This document shows positions 40,334-50,700 of a stretch of 64,000 bases of DNA, piece by piece. Both the position numbers and the translations under genes were made by a program. Position 1 is the stretch's first letter, and the number at the start of each line of letters is the position of its first letter. The DNA comes from Blattamonas nauphoetae (taxonomy: Eukaryota; Preaxostyla; Oxymonadida): positions 186,001 to 250,000 of the forward strand of contig JARBJD010000016.1 of assembly GCA_033064195.1 (NCBI GenBank). The letters are read 5' to 3'. A model generated the notes under the pieces. That model was not told the origin of the DNA, did no database searches, and was given only the letters and a program-made list of their open reading frames with translations.

Positions 40334-41422
40334 ATGACTAAACAACTCATCTTTCCTCCAAAAGCAATCCTTGAATCACACTCGTTCATTGTTGACACCC
40401 ATTGTCACCTTTGTGATTGTTTGACAGTTCATCCACTTCTTGAAAATTCGCGTGAACACAACGTCAATATCATCATTTCAAACGCCACCAATCCGTGTGA
40501 TTGGGAGGAGAACTTGACGTTTTGCGAAGAAGTTCACATTCAGTATCATAATCTACCACCTGACCAACCATTACATCCATCACTACCGTTTCCCATCCCA
40601 TTTCTTGGTCTTCACCCTTGGATGATAAAACACCAGCCAACAACATGGCTCGACGATTTGCGAACTCTTCTCCTTCAATATCCAATGTGTGGTGTCGGAG
40701 AGATTGGGTTAGATAAGATAAAAATAGCATCTCAGAAATTCCCCGACTATCCAACCTTTCCCATGCAAACTGCAGCTTTTCGACAGCAGATTGATCTTGC
40801 GTTTGAACTCAATCGTCCGTGCAGTGTTCATTGTGTCCGTTCTGTAGGGAATATTTGTGACATTCTGACAAAACAAAGGAACAAACAACGACTCCCTCCA
40901 GCAGTCATTCTCCATTCTTATGGGGGTCCTCACGACTTTATTCCTCTTTTGCTCGAAGCATGCACGCCTGTGTCAACAATTCCGCCAAAAACCAAACACT
41001 TCCACCTCCCAAAAGAAGAAGTACTGGCAAACTCGCGGTTGTTCTTCTCATTCTCTGGAACGATTCTCGACAAAACCGGTCGTGACCCGCTCGCTGTTTG
41101 TGTGAGGGAGATTCCGAGGGACAGGATTCTCATCGAAACAGATGCCCCAACATTTGATTCGATGTATGCTGCCTTTGAAGAGGGTGCTTGCTCAGAACCA
41201 GCTTCGACACGCCTTGTTTTGAAACATGTGACAGAGTTACTGAACGAAGGACGGTGTCCAGCAGAGTCTCAAGAAGGAGAGCACACAAATGACCAACCAC
41301 TCCCTTCTGAAGTTGATAATCCGTTATTAACAGAACAGGACGTGATAGCACAGATGTTCAGTACATTTAAACGAGCGTATTCCTCGATTCTGACTATCAC
41401 ACACAAACAATCAGATCCGTAA
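40334..41422 (+). CDS. TATDN: TatD-family metal-dependent hydrolase
   Basis: Single exon, 362 residues from the ATG at 40334 (MTKQLIFPPK). The metal-binding residues of the TIM-barrel family are visible in order: VDTHCHLCD (HxH), GVGEIGLD (Glu), PCSVHCVR (His), ILHSYGG (His) and IETDAPTF (Asp). TatD enzymes are Mg-dependent DNases or phosphodiesterases. The loop between the His of ILHSYGG and the final Asp is ordinary. The C-terminus is extended by about 60 hydrophilic residues before a helical LTEQDVIAQMFSTF segment that resembles the normal barrel end. Confidence 0.9.
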   Translation: MTKQLIFPPKAILESHSFIVDTHCHLCDCLTVHPLLENSREHNVNIIISNATNPCDWEENLTFCEEVHIQYHNLPPDQPLHPSLPFPIPFLGLHPWMIKHQPTTWLDDLRTLLLQYPMCGVGEIGLDKIKIASQKFPDYPTFPMQTAAFRQQIDLAFELNRPCSVHCVRSVGNICDILTKQRNKQRLPPAVILHSYGGPHDFIPLLLEACTPVSTIPPKTKHFHLPKEEVLANSRLFFSFSGTILDKTGRDPLAVCVREIPRDRILIETDAPTFDSMYAAFEEGACSEPASTRLVLKHVTELLNEGRCPAESQEGEHTNDQPLPSEVDNPLLTEQDVIAQMFSTFKRAYSSILTITHKQSDP

Positions 41423-41471
41423 TGGGTTCGATCAAATTCTCTTCGGAAGGAAGACAGATCTGTTCTTCACA

Positions 41472-42770
41472 ATGACGACACCTCTTCCAATCATTGATAT
41501 TATTGTTGTTGGCGCCTCAAATATGGATCTTGTTTCGACAGTTGCAAGAATGCCAGTTCTTGGTGAGACAATTCACGGAACCTCTTTTTCGACGGGATTT
41601 GGTGGAAAGGGTGCTAATCAAGCTGTAGCAGCAGCAAAATGTGGCGGAAAATGTGCTTTTTTGGGGAAGGTTGGAACAGATGAATTTGGGAAAGAGATGA
41701 TAAGAAATCTGCAAACGAATCATGTAGATGTGTCGCACGTATCTGTAACTGATCAGGCCTCATCTGGTTTGCTTCACGATCCTATTCACCTCCTGTTTTC
41801 TCTCTTCGCTTAGGAGTTGCACCAATCTTTGTGGATGAGAAAGGTCGAAACTCAATTGTCATTGTCAATGGAGCAAATGACCTCATTACACCCCAAGACG
41901 TAGACAACGCGGAAAACATGATCTCAAAGGCGAAAGTTTGTTCATCTCTTTTTCCATCGCGTTCCAAGATTCTCATCGCTCAACTCGAAATTCAATCGCC
42001 AATAACCCTCCATGCTCTCAAACTTGCTCGAAAACACGGTCTCTTGACGATCTTGAACCCATCGCCTGCACCGGATACGACTATTCCGGAGATTGCTGCA
42101 CTTATGACAGATTTGATGTCATACACTGATATCGTCGTCCCGAACGAAGTCGAAGCAGCAATGCTCTCAAAACAGAGTACAGATATTGCAGCGACACCTG
42201 TTTGTTCATTTTCGTCTTTTCTACCTTTCAGGCTGGATTGAACAAGGTTCATGATCTTCTTCTTGGTCAGGGACCAATTCTCTCTCTCATCTCACTTGGC
42301 TCTGAAGGTGCTTCAGTTGCCGTCAAGACTACTTCATTTGTTCATCCACCTACTCTTGTCCCATGCCCGAAACTTGAGAAGTTTACATTTTAATGTTTTC
42401 TCATCCGCTGTGCAGAGTCACTGATACGACAGGCGCCGGTGATTGCTTACTCGGCACGTTCGCATATTTTCTCTGTGAATATCTCGACAAACATGCTAAG
42501 CAAGAAACTACTCCGCACGATCTCTTCGTGGAACAACTCGTATGTCTCATATTTTGCCTTATATTCAACGTTATCCGCCCTTCGATTATCAATCTTTCCA
42601 TTTTTGTCCGATATATTGGTTTTCTCCTCTAGAAGACTGATGGAATCTCATTTATTGTCGAATGCACAAAAAAGGCTGGTCAGGCTGCAACTTTTTCAGT
42701 ACAACGACCAGGAACACAGAAAAGTTACCCAAATGCGGAGGAACTCTCTTTACTCCTCCAGGCAGCATAA
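41472..42770 (+). CDS. RBKS: Ribokinase (PfkB family)
   Basis: Six exons; introns at 41767-41813, 41936-41968, 42200-42231, 42381-42415 and 42540-42632 (47, 33, 32, 35 and 93 bp). The ATG at 41472 leads to IIVVGASNMDLV. PfkB signatures: GFGGKGANQAVAAAKCGG (first signature), FLGKVGTDEFG, PNEVEAAML, and DTTGAGDCLLG, whose Asp is the catalytic base; this last motif is completed by removing the 35-bp intron. The last exon ends QAATFSVQRPG ... LLLQAA. Product phosphorylates D-ribose to ribose 5-phosphate in the cytosol. The 33-bp intron is stop-free and in frame. Six exons in 1.3 kb make this one of the two most intron-dense genes in the window. Confidence 0.92.
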
Positions 42771-42968
42771 TCTTCGACGTTTTTCAAACAGCATCCTGTT
42801 TTCTCTGTTAATATCTTAATTTCTCATATTCTTCATTTTTCTTCAAACATGTGAACACTATTTTACACTTCATCTCCGCCTGTCAGCTTCCATTGCGTTT
42901 TCATTCATGTGAACAATCATTGAGGGGTTGATCGCCGAACCTTTGTTGTGATAGGTCATTTCAACTGA

Positions 42969-45311
42969 ATGGGGAAAGTTCTTTACTCAAGTGTGCTTCT
43001 TTTTCCCGAATATACTTTTAAAATCACTAGCCTATTCATTTGATCCAGACAGATCTCGACACAGAAAAGCTCGTCTACTCCGAATTCTCCACATTGTTAA
43101 TGTGGTCCTGTCTTTCATTGGGATTATCTGCTTTGCAGTGTGCTGGGGGAACATTGGAAAGCAGACCCTTGTCCCAGCATGTGGCGTGATCCTCTGTGTC
43201 TTCACTTTTGGCTGTTCAATTGCATCATTATTCACTATCAGGTTTGATCACATACTTTCTCGTGATCTGATAATCATTCCTCTCTTATATCCTCAGTACT
43301 TCTCTTGGAAAGCTCGGGCCACGACACCTCACATTCAAGACCATCACATGCCTTTATCTTGCCATATCCATCACGCTTTTTGCATGTGGATTCATCTCTC
43401 TCTTTAGTAAGAACACAATCCGTCAATATTGGCTTACACATTGGGAGGAATTCGAAAAGCAACTTCGTGTTGTCGAGGACTCAGATTTTGAGAAACATAT
43501 CTCCTTCTATATGCTTTGTTCCACGACTGCATTTGCTATGGGATTGTTATTGGCCTTCATTTGTGCTTATGGGTTCGGTTTCTTCCCAAAGGAATCGAGA
43601 ACAAATGTTTGACTTGTTTTCTCCTTTCTCGTCGTCTACGTGTCTAGGATCTTTGGTTTGGGGTTCATGTGTGTATAATCTATGTGAGCATCTTTGTAGT
43701 TGTTTTTTCTGGAATCTCACTGCGAAGCTGTCTGATTTTTCTCACTTCCACTCACCTCTCTCCAAGTTACCATTCCAGATCAGCAAAACCACACGGAAGA
43801 GTACATGACAGGTCTCATCCAATTTCTCTTCTTACCATTTATTAGGTACTATTGATCTTACTGTTCCCAACAAAACGAATTCTCTGGTACAGCTCCAAAC
43901 TGCTCTCACAAAACATCTTTTTAAATCCGACCCTTCAGACTTCGGAACAATCACCTGTACGTCTGAGGTCCCATCAAACGAATCTAAAACTGTGGAAGAT
44001 GTGAAGTGTACTGTCTCGACAATTCCATGTTTGCCACTCTCTTTACTCACATTACATCTTCGATAAGTTCCATCGCGAATCCCGTTCAAAGACGATGGTA
44101 CAGTCAAAGGTTCATCAATTGGCCTTCTGATTGCCTCGATAATCGGTCTTGTCCTTGCTCTTGCAGCAGTCATCTTCTTCATTGTGCATCTCATCAAAAC
44201 TCGGAAGCAACAAAGTGCGATGGCTGAAATCACTTCCAACTGTCTCCTCTTTCAGACAGTCGTTCTTTTCATATTCTTCTTCGGCTCTTTTGCTGGCGCT
44301 GTGCTCATCATCTGTTTTACAGGCCACCCAACGAAACCATATCTGGACCCTGACAACAACTCCGTCACTCGGAATCGACGACTCTCATCTGATCTCAACC
44401 CTGAGGACTTTACCTACACAGATACTATTCTTTCGAACATTAATGTCTCCAAGACACTATATCGTAGCATGAGCACGCATTACGAGAAACTGATAAGAGA
44501 ATCATTCAATCAATACATCAAATATTACGATGATGCCTATTCTGGGGATAATGATTCCGGAGAGGGGTATCCGGATTTCTTCGGCACAATGGTCTCGAAA
44601 GCGTACTTGACTGATTCTCTCCCACTTGTCACATCTTCCTTTCTCCTGTCATGTCTCTGCCTCGCTGCCGCCATCGTCGACATCATTTTGATCTGCATCG
44701 AGAGAAAACGAAAGAAGGAAGACAGAACTGTGTTCAACAGAGATTCAGGACGAGGTGAGCCAGAACTTATCGACACCGATTCTCCAGCTCCCATCGAACC
44801 ATCTTCGGAAGACGATTCAGGAGACGACTCGCCTTTCACAGAGAACGAGAAAGAAGAACTCAAAAGCAATCAAGGGCCGTCGGGTGAAGACAACAGTCAG
44901 AAGAGTGAGAGCAGTGTAAACGAGAAAGATGATGACTCTGAGTTGGAGTCCACATCAGACAGCGACATCCCTCTCAACAGGTCACTCCTTCACTCACGCA
45001 ACAAACCACAATCCAAACCTCTCTCCACACCCATCCAAACACAACCACGCAGCTCACATCACACACAAAACCCACTCGCCACGCCAAACGCCGAAGACGA
45101 CAAAGTCAGCCTCTCTTCACGTTCCACACCCCGCACGCCGAAATCGAAGGCCCGTGGGATTGTCTCAAATCCGGGAAAACCGTCCATCTCATCGCAACAT
45201 CCTGATCCAGATGAGAAGGTCGAGACAGTGTCTCAAGTGTCTATGCGGAGAGTACCGAAAACGAAGGTTTCTCAAAGGGCACCCAAAGCAAAGCAGGCGG
45301 CTCAGAAATGA
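42969..45311 (+). CDS. Eight-helix membrane protein with extracellular domain
   Basis: Seven exons reconstructed by phase: 42969-42990, 43031-43241, 43297-43606, 43648-43729, 43767-43811, 43846-44028, 44068-45311; introns 34 to 55 bp; 698 residues. The ATG at 42969 reads MGKVLYS, then TYSFDPDRS after the first splice. Five hydrophobic helices (IVNVVLSFIGIICFAV; ACGVILCVFTFGC; LYLAISITLFACGF; MLCSTTAFAMGLLLAFICAY; VCIIYVSIFVVVFSG) are followed by a lumenal domain of about 90 residues with two Cys (GTITCTSEV, DVKCTVS) and N-x-T/S sites. Then come helices SIGLLIASIIGLVLALAAV, VVLFIFFFGSFAGAVLII and FLLSCLCLAAAIVDIILICI, and an acidic, then Ser/Pro/Lys-rich cytosolic tail. Family unknown. The four C-terminal splices each restore an open frame. 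Confidence 0.65.
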
Positions 45312-45888
45312 GAAGAATCATCTTTATTTCCATGAACTTGTGGAAGTGACACTTTCTGTTCTTGATTTTGTCGAGGCACGAGTGGACTTTCTGGGCCAAA
45401 GGTGATCGAGGTGTGTTGTGACATTGTAGTTCATCGAGGCTATTCTCTCATAATAAATTGTCCAATATGGATGTGAACACGTTTTCTTTTCAAAATGTTG
45501 AGAATACTGTCGAGATCGTCTCAGAGAATGTCACGATCATTCGATCGTGTTTGATGAGGTCGATCGGCGAACTATATCACTTCATCTTTACGCTTTCTTG
45601 ATTCATTTCAACTTTATGTCTCGTATTTTCTTACAATTTTTCAAAACATAGCGATTGATCATGATGTATCGTGAAGTGACAATCTACTGCAGTTCTCCCT
45701 TCAAGACACCAATTTTTTGGAAGTGAACGTGCGGCGCGTTTGGCCTAGCGGTAGCCAACCCCTCTGTCGACTGTTGTGCTCGGGGTTCGACTCCCGCCGA
45801 GCACAACTTTTTTGCCACTACTTAGAGTTTTTTGGCCCAGAAAGTCCACCCTTGCCTTTGTCGATTTTAATTTCACTTGGTTTTTTTG
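45312..45888. other. Intergenic region with hairpin and Pol III-like element
   Basis: No protein gene. It holds a perfect 7-bp inverted repeat (CACGATC, loop ATTC, GATCGTG, 45532-45549) and the tRNA-like element listed separately. The promoter of the RRM-SH3 gene should lie at its right end. Confidence 0.5.
45729..45813 (+). other. tRNA-like Pol III element, not a normal cloverleaf
   Basis: An A-box-like TGGCCTAGCGG (45741-45751) and a B-box GGTTCGACTCC (45784-45794) lie at near-standard tRNA spacing, followed by six T (45808-45813), the usual Pol III terminator. A D-arm (TTGGC / GCCAA) can form. The remaining arms do not: no five-pair anticodon stem is found and the acceptor pairs only as GTGC/GCAC unless a bulge is allowed. 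Instead GTTGTGCTCGG and CCGAGCACAAC (45773-45807) form a perfect 11-bp stem around the B-box. It may be a decayed tRNA, a tRNA-derived repeat or another Pol III RNA. Confidence 0.45.
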
Positions 45889-47538
45889 ATGGTTATGCGC
45901 ATCTTCAAAGAATCGAGCCACCGATCACAGACCCATTCTCATGTGCACATGAATGACGTACCGGATGAACAAGACCTGATCACATCCTCTGAGCCGAAAT
46001 TTAGATTTTTCTTCGAAAATCTACCCCTGAATCTCGAACGACATGATCTCAAGCAATTCACAGACAAGTTTGGCCATGCGACAAGGATACACTTTATTCC
46101 AGAACTAGACGAGGAAAATCTCCTTCGAGCATTTGTTGACATGGTTTTTACTTCACCAATAGAAGATTTCCTTTTGAATGCTCAACAGATTGACTTTTTT
46201 GGGCTTCAACCACGAGTATTCCTCCAACCACCAGATGAAAATGAAGAGGATGACTATTTTGATGAATATCGAATTGATCACATTCCACAATCTGCAACTG
46301 AGCAAACTATCCAACGATTTTGCAACAACTACGGCAAAACAGAATCCATCACATTTTCTGATACCCCTGGAACCAACGGAGAATTCAAACAAGCCATCGT
46401 TTCTGTCCAGCTTGACATATCTCACGATGATTTTATTGCAGCCGGACAACTTGCAATCATCAAGAAATCAGAGATCTTTATCATTGAACATCAAAGACAC
46501 AGCAAGAATATGTATCCGAGTTCTGCTCCTGTGTTTCTCATCTCGAATATTCCATACCGAATGAAACGAGAAACACTCCAAGATATTTTCGATAAGTATG
46601 GCAATGTTCTCTGGATTAGTCTCTCTCCAAAAATCCATCGGTCTTCACCAAGAACATCTTATTTTTCTATTGAACTCACTGACGATATCCCCAACTTCTT
46701 GCAAAACATTCTCGAACTCACTGTTGATGATAATCACTTCGATATTGAGCAGTATCATCCAGACCCACCATCAATCCCCTCTGACCCACCTCCCTCTCTT
46801 CCTCCTGGACTCGTTGAGACGGCTGGTGATTCTATCTCATCAGCACAATCCTATTCATTATCCACTACATCTTCTTCTCATCATATCAGCAACCATCCAA
46901 CCAACCATGTCGGACCAAATTCACCTCCTCTGGCTCGACCACCAAGTCTCCCACCGCCAATCAGATCGAATAACAGTCAATCGCACTCGTCTGTTCAACC
47001 GGATCATATTCACAAAGATCGTCACCGTAACGAAACTCAAATCGAACAAACGTATCAACATTCGCAAAACCAATATACCCATTCGCCAGCAATGCACCAA
47101 TCGAATGGTTCACTTGATAGCGCATCTGAAACAGATATTGATTTCGAAAATCTGAAAGAAAGTTTGAAGTCAGAACTGACACAGGAAGTGAACACAAGAC
47201 TGAAAAGCATCGAGGAAGAAACACAGAAAAGAGTTGAAACTCTCCAAAAAACACTTCTCGATCGAATCACACTCATGTCCCAGGCCACTTCTGCTGCCCC
47301 GCTTCCCCCTCCTGGGGATTTGTCGTCACACAATACCACATCTGTCAAACAAGGGAAAATTGTCCATTCAGTCGATCGACGTGTTCTCGATCAGATTTTG
47401 GTTGTGGAGGAGGGTACTGAAGTTGATATTTTGTCGGAGATACCGGAATCACGATGGATGATCGTGAAGAACAAGTCGACAGGGGCCATTGGATATGTTC
47501 CCAGTGATTACATCAACACACTCCCTCAAACTGGCTGA
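45889..47538 (+). CDS. Three-RRM protein with C-terminal SH3 domain
   Basis: Single exon, 549 residues from the ATG at 45889; ATGs at 45895 and 45949 are alternatives. Three RRM-like folds follow one another: KFRFFFENLPLNLERHDL with RAFVDMVF; YRIDHIPQSATEQTIQRF with FKQAIVSVQ; and PVFLISNIPYRMKRETLQDIF with TSYFSIEL. A Pro/Ser/His-rich linker (PPSLPPGLVE; PPSLPPPIRSN) and a coiled coil (LKSELTQEVNTRLKSIEEE) come next. The last 65 residues read as an SH3 domain: GTEVDILSEI, SRWMIVKN, GAIGYVPSDYINTL. RRMs bind RNA; SH3 binds proline-rich peptides, possibly the protein's own linker. I know no standard family with this order. Confidence 0.82.
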   Translation: MVMRIFKESSHRSQTHSHVHMNDVPDEQDLITSSEPKFRFFFENLPLNLERHDLKQFTDKFGHATRIHFIPELDEENLLRAFVDMVFTSPIEDFLLNAQQIDFFGLQPRVFLQPPDENEEDDYFDEYRIDHIPQSATEQTIQRFCNNYGKTESITFSDTPGTNGEFKQAIVSVQLDISHDDFIAAGQLAIIKKSEIFIIEHQRHSKNMYPSSAPVFLISNIPYRMKRETLQDIFDKYGNVLWISLSPKIHRSSPRTSYFSIELTDDIPNFLQNILELTVDDNHFDIEQYHPDPPSIPSDPPPSLPPGLVETAGDSISSAQSYSLSTTSSSHHISNHPTNHVGPNSPPLARPPSLPPPIRSNNSQSHSSVQPDHIHKDRHRNETQIEQTYQHSQNQYTHSPAMHQSNGSLDSASETDIDFENLKESLKSELTQEVNTRLKSIEEETQKRVETLQKTLLDRITLMSQATSAAPLPPPGDLSSHNTTSVKQGKIVHSVDRRVLDQILVVEEGTEVDILSEIPESRWMIVKNKSTGAIGYVPSDYINTLPQTG

Positions 47539-47742
47539 TTCTGCCAGATCATCTTCCTAGCAACACTTCCTTCTGTTTATATCCCTGTGTCCCTGGCAAT
47601 ACACAATCTCTCTCTTTCTTTCAAATATATGAACATTTCACCCTGATATTTTATGTAGTGTTCTTCATTTGTTGTGGACAAACATCTTGATATCTTCATC
47701 AAGCAGGAACATTCCCGGAGTAACCCACAACTCCCAGTCTCG

Positions 47743-50700
47743 ATGCAGACCCCAGGTTCCAATATATCAGGAGAACACACCTATGTCAACCTGGGGTTTA
47801 TTGGTGGAGGAGTGAATGGAACCGTTTATCAAGTGTGGAGTGTCTTTTTTCTGCATTTTCATCTCTTTTTCTCTCGCAAAAATCTTTTGTGTCCCTATCA
47901 ACGTTGGTTTCCTTTTTCTGTCTATAAGGGGAGAATTTCGGGGACAACCACTCTTGTAGCATTGAAATTTCTCTCAATGGTGCCCAATCATGATTTCCAT
48001 ATGCAAAACTTCATCGACAGAATTGAGACACTGAAATCGATTGAACATCCAAACATAAATCGTATCATTGAATGGATAGATGTAGAAAATGAGTTCATTA
48101 TTGTGTCACAGTTTTGTCAAGGGAATTTGAGAGGGCTATTACTTGAAGATTCTCCCTTTTCCGAGGATGAAGTCAGGAGGCTCGCTCAACAACTTGTTTC
48201 GGCACTCAAAATTCTCCATCAGGCAAAACTGTATTACAATTGTCTGAATTCCTCAAAAATTCTCCTTGACAAGACCGGAAACTATCGAATCAACACAGTC
48301 AATGAATCACTCTTCTCCCGCAAAACAATCTCTCCAGATTCCACAAGCTTGTTTAATACTCCAACTTCAGATCAAAATGTTGACCAGGACGGAACTGTTG
48401 ATGACAAACTGGATTTTTGGTCTCTGGGTATCATCCTTTATGAAGCCATGACTGGGCACAGTCCATTCCATGAACATTTGGATGCCTATGACCCTAAAAG
48501 TCTGTCTGACGAAGGTATTTCGTATCCTGATACGATGAGTGACAATTTTCGAGGATTCCTGAAAGGACTCCTCAAGAAGGATCCCAAAGAACGATCTGGT
48601 TTATCTTGGATGAGTTCTCATCCGTTCCTGTCTGAAAAGACAGAACTGCAATCACCAGCGTTATCAATTCCGAAATTCATTAGGACAAATAGTTTTTCCT
48701 CAATCGAAGCAGAAACTCCCTCATCAATCGTTCAATCATCGGAAAACGAACTATCATCTGTGTTCTGCCTCCAAAATGAGATTCTGAAGGATGCACATAC
48801 TCGTCTTATTCGCTTTATTCACCGAGATGGTCTCCTCAGAGAGACTATCCGTCCAACACTTGTCACCTCTCTTCCATCAGTCCAATCAATTCGTTCGTTC
48901 TCACAACTCAAATTTTTGGACAATTTTGTTGATGGAGAAGTGAGTGGAAGCGAAAGTTTGGATGTAGCTCTCAGTTTAGAACAGGAAAAGAAAAACATTG
49001 ACAAAACAGTGCCTAGAAAGCCAAAATCAATTATCAAACCTAAAATTGTTCGAAGAAAATCAACAAAGGGAATGAAGTCAGACAATGACAAAGCTGATTC
49101 ACTCAAAGAAAATATATCCAAACCAAAATCGAAGAAGAAACAATTGAAGAGACTCCAGTCCACTACAGTAGGCAATGTAAAGAAGAAAATCGAGAAGAAA
49201 ATTCTCACTAAAGTGAAGACAAAGGTTAAAACAGTAGTAACGAAGCTCTCTGGATCTTCTCAGTTTCAGAAACGGACAAGCCGACACCAACAGGAAGAAA
49301 ATGACGAACCACTGAAGTTGGAAGTGTCTGTGAAGAGAGCCGAATCGTCTCACAATCTCGTCCCTCTTCTTCAGGTCAAGGAATCTCCTCGATTCACCAG
49401 ATTCACACCAGGGGAACGTAAATCGTCACGACACCTTCCTAAATTGCAAGTCGAGACAACGTTCAGCGATGAGTCGTCTCTCTCTTCTCTGGCGAACGAG
49501 GCTCTCTCAGTCTTCTTCAAGGAGAAGCTGAATCCAGTCTACACATCACTTTTCATTCGAACTCCGTCACCTTTTGGGTCTACAGTTCACAGCAGTCACT
49601 CTTCCGAATACACCAGCACTCGCAATGTCCCCCTCTTTCAGCAGCCATTGTCGTCTCGTGTGAGTTGGAGCGAGGAGTTCTCACCTGACATCCCGTACCA
49701 CCCATCATCCCATTCCAGCATGCATAACAAACCTCGTCGAAGCATTCCGTCGAAACCAAATGTTCCGCCACCTCGGATGACCAGACAAAGGTCTCGGTCT
49801 TTTTCGGGGATGATTGTCAATCCGGACAAACCACTCTCAGCTCGACAAGTTGTCAGTTACTCTCCTTCTCAGAAGCACCGAGACCACTCATCAGCCACTG
49901 ATTCAAATAACCTTCCAACCTCGTCACAAATGAATATATTCACATCACGAAGACGAACTCCAAGAAACTCGTCGCAACCCACCAAGTCATCATTGCTCTC
50001 CCATCGTCGTCGAGTTCCCCTCACTTCTTTCTCAGTCCCACCCATCATCCGCAATTGTTCGTCAGCTCCAAATCTCACCTCACATCGAACCACAGACGAC
50101 ATTCCACTTCGCAATCGCCTCAAAACTCGCTTCTTGTCTCCCCCTCACACACCTTCAGAACACAGCTTCGTCGAGTCGCTTCGGCCGATGAGTGCTCGTG
50201 CTCGGATACACACAGCTTTTCGAACATCCACGCCAACGCCACGGACCAGTGTCCGACAGCGATCGAAACAGACAACCAATGATGGCGAAGAGCACTGGGA
50301 GGATACAGAAGACGGACATGATTCTGAACAACCTGGAAACATCGTGTCACTGTTCATCCCTCGACAGTCCATCACACCGACTGAGTCCTCCGTCGCATCA
50401 TCATCGTTCATGTCGGATTCTGTCTGGTCTGGTTCAGGAAGTGGGCTCGTCCTGTTTAAAAGACTCCAAAACGCACTTCAACAAGCAAATCAGGCACAGG
50501 GATCACAGGAAATCACACCTCAAGAAGTTCAACCTCAAAAACCATCTCCAGAATCCGTTAGCGATATTTTGGAAACTGTAGAATCCGACGCCCGTGAAAA
50601 CTCAACCGACAATGAATCTGAATGGCAATCAGATGATGATGTCTCGGAAATCATGTCTCTTCGTTCTCCATTCGCAACACAACGACATATTCTCTCACCT

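Noticed and set aside
45729-45813. A functional tRNA gene with a definite anticodon
   Set aside because: Every five-pair/seven-base anticodon arm placement I tested in the middle segment fails, and the acceptor does not pair without a bulge; reported only as tRNA-like.
47674-47742. Start of the giant pseudokinase at the upstream GTG
   Set aside because: A non-ATG start is unlikely in a nuclear gene, and the ATG at 47743 gives the same N-terminal length before the glycine loop as the paralogue.
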